64,000 bases of DNA from Sarcomyxa edulis. Taxonomy: Eukaryota; Basidiomycota; Agaricomycetes; Agaricales; Mycenaceae. The stretch's first letter is position 1; every line of letters starts with the position of its first letter. A program made the translations under genes and the position numbers. Location: assembly GCA_009761415.1 (NCBI GenBank), contig QUOL01000012.1, positions 325,001 through 389,000 on the forward strand. The letters are read 5' to 3'. The notes under the pieces were generated by a model. It worked only from the letters and a program-made list of their open reading frames with translations. It was not told the DNA's origin and did not search any database. Of the stretch, positions 56,418-64,000 are shown one piece after another.

Positions 56418-57287
56418 ATGTCTCTCCTCAGAATTCCGTTCGTTATGTCTACTGCTGTCGGTATACATACCGTCATGACTCCTCCTCAAGCCCCACCTCC
56501 TTTGGACGAACGCATAAAACCAACGGGCCTGGAAAACGTCGCTCCCTATTTCCCACTTATAGTCAAGGTACGACTCGGTCCTTCTGCGAGTAGTCGAACG
56601 ACGCGTACATACCTACATCTTATTGGTCTTAGGTCTACGGACACCGGGCATCTCAAGTCGCCCATTTCCATTAGATGCAACGCTCACAGAGTGGTTATGG
56701 CTGACACTGGCGTCTTTTTCATCTAGGCTTTATTCTGGTTCGAGGCTGTTTTCGAGATAGTCCTCATTCTGGCCAACATTCGTCCTACGAATCCCATATC
56801 AAGTCAGATAATCACGCTCCTCGATCGATCGAGCACATCCGATGCAGTCTCCAGGATTCGTTTGACTCCCCTCTTCTTACTCGGATGGTTCTGCAATTTG
56901 GTTGGCGCCGCCCTTCGATATCACTGTTATCAGATAATGGGCAATCTCTTCACCTTTGAATTGAGCATTCGCAAGGACCATACTCTGATCACGTCAGGTC
57001 CTTATTCTTACGTCCGGCACCCCAGTTACACGGGGGCTCTCATCGCTGCTCTTGGTACAGTAATGTGCTATTTGAGTAGCGGCTCCTGGTTCGTCGAATG
57101 CTCAGGTTGGATTGTCGAAGGGAATGGCGTCTTGGGAGGTCTTCGAGCGGCGATCGTGGGCATACTTCTCATCGCGTTACTCTCGAGGACCAGGAAAGAG
57201 GATGAGATGTTGAAGAAACAGTTTGCCAAGCAATGGGAAGATTGGGCGAAAAGGGTACCGTACCGACTGATCCCGGGGTTATACTGA
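56418..57287 (+). CDS. Isoprenylcysteine methyltransferase-like protein 2
   Basis: Two exons, 56418-56567 and 56727-57287, join in phase to 236 codons. N-terminal MSLLRIPFVMSTAVGIHTVM is a signal-anchor-like helix. ALFWFEAVFEIVLILANIRP and TPLFLLGWFCNLVGAALRYH are membrane segments. SGPYSYVRHPSYTGALIAAL is the signature region, and MLKKQFAKQWEDWAKRVPYR precedes the LIPGLY end. Layout and motifs equal those of the upstream paralog. The central part, with an extra SSGSWFVECSGWIVEGNGV loop, differs. Its stop is 50 bp from the stop of the convergent aminotransferase gene. Confidence 0.85.
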
Positions 57288-57337
57288 CATCACGAGAAGG
57301 ATAATCAGATTCGATCTACCTCCGTGATATTTATCTG

Positions 57338-58780
57338 CTATCGAGATTCTAATGCATCGAGTTCCCAATCAAACCTACTCTCGCACTCTCTCAATCTCTC
57401 GCACACTCTTCTAATCGTCTCGTCGTCGACATTAGCGACGGAGAACCGAATCCAGCGATCCTCGTTCACTATGGCCGAAGTGAAGAAAGCAGCAGGCAAT
57501 GTGATGACACCCACCTCTTGTGCGAGTCTCATGCTCACATCCTGTGAGCTGATGCCTCGGAACGGATGCCCAACAAATGCGAAATACCCACCCTGTGACC
57601 CCAACTTCCATCTCGACGGTAATAACTCACGGAACAAAGCTTGACGCGCCGAGAGTGCCAGAGCTGTCTCGTGGACGAACGGACGGAGATCCTTCAGGAG
57701 AGGAGCTATCGCCGTCTGCACTGCACGAGGAGGGCAGATTTGGAGACAATCGAGGACGGTTCTGATCTGCTCTATCAGGAGAGGGGATGCTGCGATGGCA
57801 CCGAGGCGGTATCCTGGGATGCTATAGCTTTTCGAGAAAGAGAAGAGGTGGATGAAGTGCGTGCGCCAGGGCTCGGATACGGCAGGAGAAAAGAGTTTGT
57901 GGGGAACGTCGGCCGGAACGAAGTCTCGATAGGTCTCGTCGATGATCAGCGCGATATCGTTTTCTCTCGCGAGATTAGAGAATGCTTCTATGAGAGAAGG
58001 TGGGTATATAGCTCCTGTCTGAAGTATGAAAGCCGTGATAAGGATCGCGGGAATGAGTTCAGTCTGAAGAACGTACAGGGTTATTTGGGGTGACAAGGGC
58101 AATAGCCCTGGTCTTCGGGGTAATGAGTTTAGCGCACATTTCTGGAGATGGTAGAAATCCATCGCTGGCCAAGGTCGGCAACGCCACCGTTGTGATACCA
58201 AGCAATGACAGTGTCATCCTGATAGATAATCAGTAAGGTGAACACTGAGAAGTCGAAGAAGTCATACTGGTGATTAAAATACCTATCGAGAGTTGGATCA
58301 ACTTTAAGACGCGATGAGACTAATGAAAGAGACTCACCATGGCACAGGGAGTATAACCTCATCACCAGCATCAGCCAAACTCATGACAGTTGCGGCAAAT
58401 GCCATGTTTGATCCTGCGGTTATCGCGATATCGTCAGAAGTGATATCGGCGTCTTCTCCATACACAAACGTCATCTCTCGTGTGAGAGACTCCCTGAGAG
58501 AAAGATCGCCGTCGTTGGGGCCATACTTGCAGTTGTCAGATTGCAAAGACGCTGAAGAGAGCGCGTCAAGGAGGAAGAATGGTGGAGGATTCCCTGGCGA
58601 TCCTTGTGCCATATCGATGACAGGTCGTTCTTTGGTAGGAACATATGATAGAACCCATTTATATGCCTTGGGTATCCTGAGGTACGATAAGACACGAATA
58701 AAAGAAATATGAGGAGCTTACGGTGGTGCGATCGTCTGTCTCACTCCCCGAGAAAGTCTGAAAGCTAGGGTAGATGACAT
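57338..58780 (-). CDS. PLP-dependent aminotransferase, class I/II
   Basis: Exons on the minus strand: first exon MSSTLAFRLSRGVRQTIAPP (from 58780), an exon with KAYKWVLSYVPTKERPVIDM and ITAGSNMAFAATVMSLADAG (to about 58338), a 15-nt exon at 58268-58282 giving most of WYFNHQ, 58077-58218 with MTLSLLGITTVALPTLASDG and ALVTPNNP, and 57338-58018. The last holds ALIIDETYRDFV (cofactor-binding Asp/Tyr) and FSFSKSYSIPGYRLGAIAAS, where the Lys is the expected PLP-binding lysine. It is a fold-type I transaminase of the aspartate/kynurenine aminotransferase group. The substrate is not determined. It is intact by all splice junctions checked. Confidence 0.85.
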
Positions 58781-59913
58781 GAACCTGCGATAAAGAGAGT
58801 GACTTGTACCAACGCCCGGCACAAAGTTCATGAGCTATCTCGAGAAATGACAAATTTTCAGATAACCCTCCAAAAGTTCAGGTTCTACATCAAATGGGGT
58901 TTTAGTACGATCATAAGCAAGAATTGGGTCTTTCGCTTTGCAGGAGGCTTGCAATTGCTTGAACAGTGGCATAGGGTGAGGCTGTGTAAGTCTAATTTTC
59001 CTCAAGGCCTTCGGTAAACAAATCGGCACGTCGGCACAGAGTCTCGACGAAAAACATCAAAACCCTCGAGGCTCGAGCCAACCTCGAGATCTCCGACTCG
59101 CTGATTCCTACCAGGCTTTCGATCTCACGTTTCTTCGCGTTCGAGGCCTTCAAATGCTCTCGAACGCAGCACAAGAATCTTTTGAGTAGAGTTGCACGCG
59201 TGCGATGGGTTTTTCATCACTGTAAGAACCAAATCAGTCCCACATCATGATGGGTCTGGACTCCAGACTTTGTGAAGGTCCGAGGACCTTGATGGAATAA
59301 GAATCGGCCAGTTCGAGCTCCAAAGTTCCATTCAAAATGCAGAGCGGGCGTTGTTTCTCTTGTTGCTCTGAAATGCGATCTACTTACGTGAATTTAGCCG
59401 GCCGGGAGGTTAGCATCCGCAAAGCTCTGAATCTTTCAAGTCTCCTCATCATCGCCCGCTCATCTGCTTCGCCATCTATTTATCTCCACATCACAGATTA
59501 ATTGGAAACACGGAATGCCTGTAAACGTTAAGTTCCGAATCTGCCGGATGGTCTCATTTAGCTTGCAGTGCCTGACGCGGCACATCCGCCCGAAGGTACG
59601 TTTTCAATGCACTGCAACTCAGTATACTACACTTACTCACTCAGGATTCAGGACTTTTGGATGTTCGACCTGTAATACCCAATCATATACCCTGTTCTTT
59701 GTCGAGAACATGCATAATGGTGTAATCTGTCTGGCAAGTTCGATTTCCCATCCCGAACCCCGGTCATATGCTCAACTCGGGCGTGTGTGTGATTACATCC
59801 TGCGAACACTAAATCCTGATTCTCCATCTTCGACCGTCTCTTCGCTTTCCCCAGCATCTGCTAGCTCTTACGAACCACCATCAGTAGCTATCTATTGAGC
59901 TGTTTTGGCCAAG
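58781..59913. other. Intergenic region without supported gene
   Basis: A + strand frame at 59515-59898 ends in a Ser-rich tail and stops just before the DLD1 start, but shows no domain. It may simply be promoter sequence. CTCGAG-type words cluster at 59040-59170. Confidence 0.45.
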
Positions 59914-62347
59914 ATGCTGCCCCTCGTCTCTCCTCCTTTGAGGATCCTGGCTCGCCGTCATCTGCTTCTATATCCAGCGCGGTCACAGTGGTATCAAGCT
60001 TGGGGAGGTCATGCAGGGGCTCGTGCCAGCAGCACTACCACTGGCACCACACGTAGACCATCGAGCTTTGCAGCAGTTGGGAGCATTCTGGCCTTGGCAA
60101 GTGGATTGACTGGTTATTATATTGCCAGATCCACGAACACATCGACAGTCGGCAGCTCCGATGTCGTGACGCAATATGGTACTCCTAGCGACTTTGAAGC
60201 TGCTATTCGACAATTGCAGATCGACTTGCCTGCTAAGGACAAAGTCTCTACTGATTCTGACGACCTTCACTTCCATGGTTTCTCTGAGAACGATTATCAC
60301 AAAGGTCTTCATTTCTTACGCGTGTATAAAACCAACGACTAACTATATGTGTTCTCTGTGTATTAGGTTGCCCGCACAGTGTGGTCGTGTATCCTACGTC
60401 CACCGAGGATGTTGTCAAAGTGGTCAAGATTGCGACAAAATACAGAATGCCAATTATCCCTTACTCGGGTGCAACTAGTCTTGAAGGTCATTTTAGCGGG
60501 GTACGAAATCACACTCCATCGTCTCTCTTCTGCCGTGTATAATCGTCCTTCATAGCACCCTGCAGGAGGGATTTGTGTAGACATGGCTCAAATGGATCGT
60601 ATCTTGGAAATTCACGGTACTTTCCTTCCTCGCTCGCGTACGCAGGTCTATTCGTGACCACATGTTTATGATATCTAGAGGCCGACTCTGATCTCGTTTG
60701 TCAAGCTGGCGCCCGGTGGATGGACGTCAATGAGAGTCTCAAAAACAAAGGTACATGGTTCAGTTCGCATCATCCGACGTGACATCATTTTGAATTTCCC
60801 TTCAGGAATACCTCTATTCTTCCCTGTATGTTTGACCCGGACTCGGATACCTTGGTTCTGAAACTTGGCTTAGATCGATCCAGCTCCAGGAGCTACGCTA
60901 GGGGGTATGGCTAGTACCGGTTGCTCAGGAAGTGAGCTTCGACTTCTTCTTGAACAAATGCTGTGATGTACTAATTGATACCTTGGTAGCAAACGCGGTT
61001 CGGTATGGAACTGCTAAAGGCGAATGGTTCTTGAACGCTGTGAGTCAGTCACTCTCAAGATACCACCTGTGCTGATTCTCGTAGACTGTCGTTCTACCTT
61101 CGGGTGAGGTCATCAAAACACGTCGACGATCACGGAAGTCCTCAGCTGGATTTGACACCACCAAATTGTTCATCGGCGCCGAAGGAACTCTAGGCATAAT
61201 CACTGAAGGTAATTTGATCAACTTTAGTCCCTGTGGATTTTCTTGAATTTGTGTTTTGTGTTTTGGAAAGTTACCATTCGACTGGCACCAGTCTTACCTA
61301 CCACCGTAGCTGTCGGTACGTGTCACTTCAGGCATCTCTGGTCAATCTGCTCACGTTGATACCGCTCCTGCAGTCCAATTCCCAAATGTTCGGCAAGCGA
61401 CAGAAGCAGTAAACGAGGTCCTAAATCAGGGCGTCGGCATCCGTGAGTGATCAAAGTAATGACGGCGTCATCCCACCGAACGATGCTCTCCACAGAATGC
61501 GTTGAATTGCTAGATGACATCTTCATGAGCGCGACCAACAAATACGGGATGTCCAAACGAAAATGGCCGGAAAAAGATAGTCTGTTTTTCAAACTCCAAG
61601 GGCATTCCAGGGACTCGATATTGGATACCGCCAAAGTTGTCAAGAAAATTACAGAGAAACATGGTGGGACTGGGTTTGAGCTTGCCGCAAACGAGAAAGA
61701 AGCAAACGATCTCTGGGCCGATCGCAAGAATGCTTTATATTCCGGGCTGGCGTTACTGGAGGGTGGTAGAGGGTGGAGTACGGACGTCTGGTAAGTGAAA
61801 GTATGCATGTAGGAGTATTTAGTTCAGAGGACTGAACCTGGTTTTGTCTAGCGTCCCTGTCTCAAAACTACCAGAACTGGTGTATGAGACCAAGAAGGAC
61901 CTTGCGCAGCTAGGATTGATATCCACGATTGTAGGACATGTTGGCGATGGAAACTTTCACGCGCTGCTTTTATTCAAGACGGACGAAGAGTTGGCTATGG
62001 CTCGTGTGGCCGTTCATAGGATGGTCGAACGAGCAATCGCCTTAGACGGCACCTGTATGTTTTTTTGGAATTCTTTGGCTAGCTGTGATAATGATCGTGT
62101 TTCATCGCAGGTACTGGTGAGCATGGGGTGGGTGTGGGGAAGAAGGAATACCTGTACGAAGAACTCGGGGCAGGAACGGTCGAGCTCATGAAAACTGTCA
62201 AGAAAGCGATTGATCCGCTCGGATTATTCAATCCTGGAAAGGTTGGTTCTCTCCGGTTTTTCGTTATGCTAAATCCTGAACATCCTGCAGTTATACCCAG
62301 ACGCCCCAAGAACGATTCCGGGACCACCGCATGATTCACGGTCATGA
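59914..62347 (+). CDS. DLD1: Mitochondrial D-lactate dehydrogenase (cytochrome)
   Basis: Starts [20 protein letters not shown], an arginine-rich mitochondrial presequence, followed by one membrane helix ([19 protein letters not shown]). The FAD-binding domain has [77 protein letters not shown] and [17 protein letters not shown]. The C-terminal oxidase domain has [38 protein letters not shown] and [18 protein letters not shown], and ends [14 protein letters not shown] plus LYPD after a last short intron. About fourteen exons. The enzyme oxidises D-lactate to pyruvate, passing electrons to cytochrome c at the inner membrane. Intact. Confidence 0.92.
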
Positions 62348-62493
62348 CTCCTCTGATGATAAAGAAGAAATAAGTCGCCGACAGTTGTGGTCGTTGCTCT
62401 TGGGTGTTGAAATCACAAACTCCTCTTTACATTCGTCACCACAACGCGAGACCTATATATATACCCCTCTAAGAAAGCAGAGCGTACAAGCGA

Positions 62494-64000
62494 TTAAGCG
62501 ACAGCGACAGCGGAAGCTGTCTGAGTCTCGTTCTTCACCTGCTGCTGTCCTTGCGTCGGTGTACGCGACATAGCAGCTCCCATGGCTTGAGTACGGAGAG
62601 CAAGTCCGCGTGTTTTCTCGATGACGGATTGATATATTGGGAGAGGAGGTCGGTTAATTTCGATGACGTTCTATGAAAACTCGACATGTGAGTTTGATGT
62701 TCATTGAGAAGAAATAAACCCACCTTCTCAAGATCGATTTTAGCATCGGCGCCCATACGAGTCTCACGAATCAGGTTGACGATCCATTTTTCACCTTCGT
62801 CAGGCGAGAGATTCAATCTCTCAGATAGGTCCCTACGCAACACACATTGAGATTGAAAAACGGGAATGCGAAGAGATGTGGAGACGTACCTGATATCAAT
62901 TCTCTGGTGAATTCGACAATACGCCTCACTGATCAGGTATCGGGCATTATCCAAAAATTCTTCTCTGAATTCGCCAAGGAAGAAGTCGTCTCCTACAACT
63001 TTTTCCGCAAGTGTCAACTCTCTCTGAGCAGCTTCAAAGTCAAACTCTACGTAGAGCTCTTTGAGGAAGGAAGTGACAGGATCCTGGTACTGGTACTCTT
63101 CCATCTGGATGACTTTAACGATCTCCCGTATCGAATGTCGGACCCGACTGGAAGTGGTGGTATTGGGTGCCGAAGCAGATGCTTTTCGTGACAGAATGGC
63201 TGCACTGGCAAGGTAACGGAGGATCCAAGGACAGGATGTTTGGATGGTGTTCAGGTAGGTCGGGGAAAGGAATGTTTCAAGGAGGAGAGTTCTGCCCTGT
63301 GGGTGGTTGAAGTAGACGAAGAGGGACCAGTGAGCTAGCCATGTACGGGAGTGGAGCTGCGCGAGGGCGGGTTCGGGGGTGGTTGCAGTAGCAGTCGCTG
63401 TGGTAGGAGGTGCGAGTACAGAAGATGTGGACCGCGAGTCGATCACCTCGCGTAATGTGTTGAGCTCTTCTAGTGCTACGTCCCATTTTCCTGCAAGGAT
63501 ATCGGAAGCGAGCTTTCCCCAATGAGCCGACGTATTGAGGTCGTTATCCGTGGATAGTACCCGGAAATGATACAGGTAATCTGCAGCACCGGGATAATTT
63601 CCGTAGGAGTATTGGAATTGTCCAAAATTGTAGAGTGCAGTTATTTGATCCAGAGTAAGCTGGAATCTTAAGTCTAAGTAGATGTCCCAAGATGATTTAA
63701 AAAAGTGGGCGCACGTCGTAGTTGTCTTTTAGATACTGCAAATTCTGGTTTTTGTCCTGCCTGAGAGCCTGCGCAACATCAGGGTTCTCGATGACATCCA
63801 AAACGGCCTGTGCCTCCTGCTGAAGACGCTCGTTGGTGGAAACTGCATTTTCACGCTTTTGTTCGAATTCTAGCAAGAAAGATCAGACGGCGATGAATCA
63901 AGTTGGAAAGCAAACTCACCAGCTGGGACTTCCTGGTCTGGATGGATCTGTGCAAAGAGACTTGCAGCATAGTCGAACATGTTGGTGCCCTTTGCTAGCT
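62494..64000 (-). CDS. Translation initiation factor eIF3 subunit e (INT6), 5' end beyond window
   Basis: Only the 3' part of the gene is in the window. From the right edge: FDYAASLFAQIHPDQEVPAE, QEAQAVLDVIENPDVAQALR, LTLDQITALYNFGQFQYSYG, NYPGAADYLYHFRVLSTDND, ASDILAGKWDVALEELNTLR, then the PCI domain with YISEAYCRIHQRIDI-type residues, LSERLNLSPDEGEKWIVNLI and ADAKIDLEKNVIEINRPPLP. The tail is QGQQQVKNETQTASAVAVA. The stop is at 62494. eIF3e is a scaffold subunit of the eIF3 complex on the 40S ribosome. A Ser/Thr/Ala insertion (TSSVLAPPTTATATATTPEP) near 63390 is longer than usual. Introns are short and in phase. Confidence 0.9.

Noticed and set aside
59515..59898. 127-codon + strand frame ending just before the D-lactate dehydrogenase start
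   Set aside because: No recognised domain, no splice junctions and low-complexity end. It most likely lies in the promoter region.

Overview
The window reads as nuclear DNA of a basidiomycete fungus, most likely an agaricomycete. The genes are intron-dense with introns of roughly 45-60 bp. They include an agaricomycete-type macrophage-activating-glycoprotein relative, two STE14/ICMT-like methyltransferase paralogs and a CACTA-like transposase family that I know from agaricomycete genomes. The species cannot be named from the sequence.

The left part (1-12.5 kb) holds no supportable host gene. It is a stack of nested repeats: inverted arms built from ACCTGCAGGT-type palindromes (1-306 and 4437-4740), a 2000-bp composite element with matching ends (1735-3734), tRNA-like segments, polypyrimidine tracts of up to about 1 kb, two 435-bp inverted arms around a 131-bp spacer (5596-6596), an 833-bp hAT-like non-autonomous transposon with 8-bp target duplications (6698-7530), and a 23-copy satellite with a 172-bp unit (about 8686-12475).

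From 12.5 to 27 kb is a graveyard of decayed sequence. A palindrome-punctuated tandem array lies at 16.65-18.0 kb. It abuts a broken copy of the exportin gene CSE1 (stops, frameshifts, loss of both ends and a 60-bp exon that lies inverted). Fragments of RPL7, of a macrophage-activating-glycoprotein-like gene and of an unrecognised membrane-like protein follow, together with several hairpins.

From 27.4 to 35.7 kb lies what looks like a gene-bearing mobile locus: a small accessory gene, an approximately 4.9-kb multi-exon CACTA/Plavaka-like transposase gene with a zinc-finger-like start and a SAP-like C-terminus, and, divergently, an intact 503-codon HNH-nuclease-like gene.

From 37.8 kb to the right end the host gene order is dense and mostly intact: a RING protein with a C-terminal membrane anchor, a DUF5745-like protein, a Pex24/Pex28-family peroxisomal membrane protein, then (after a repeat-rich gap) an ABHD13/Bem46-like hydrolase divergent from the tri-snRNP splicing factor Prp6, an MFS transporter, two ICMT-like methyltransferases, a PLP aminotransferase with a 15-nt exon, mitochondrial D-lactate dehydrogenase, and the 3' part of the translation factor gene eIF3e.
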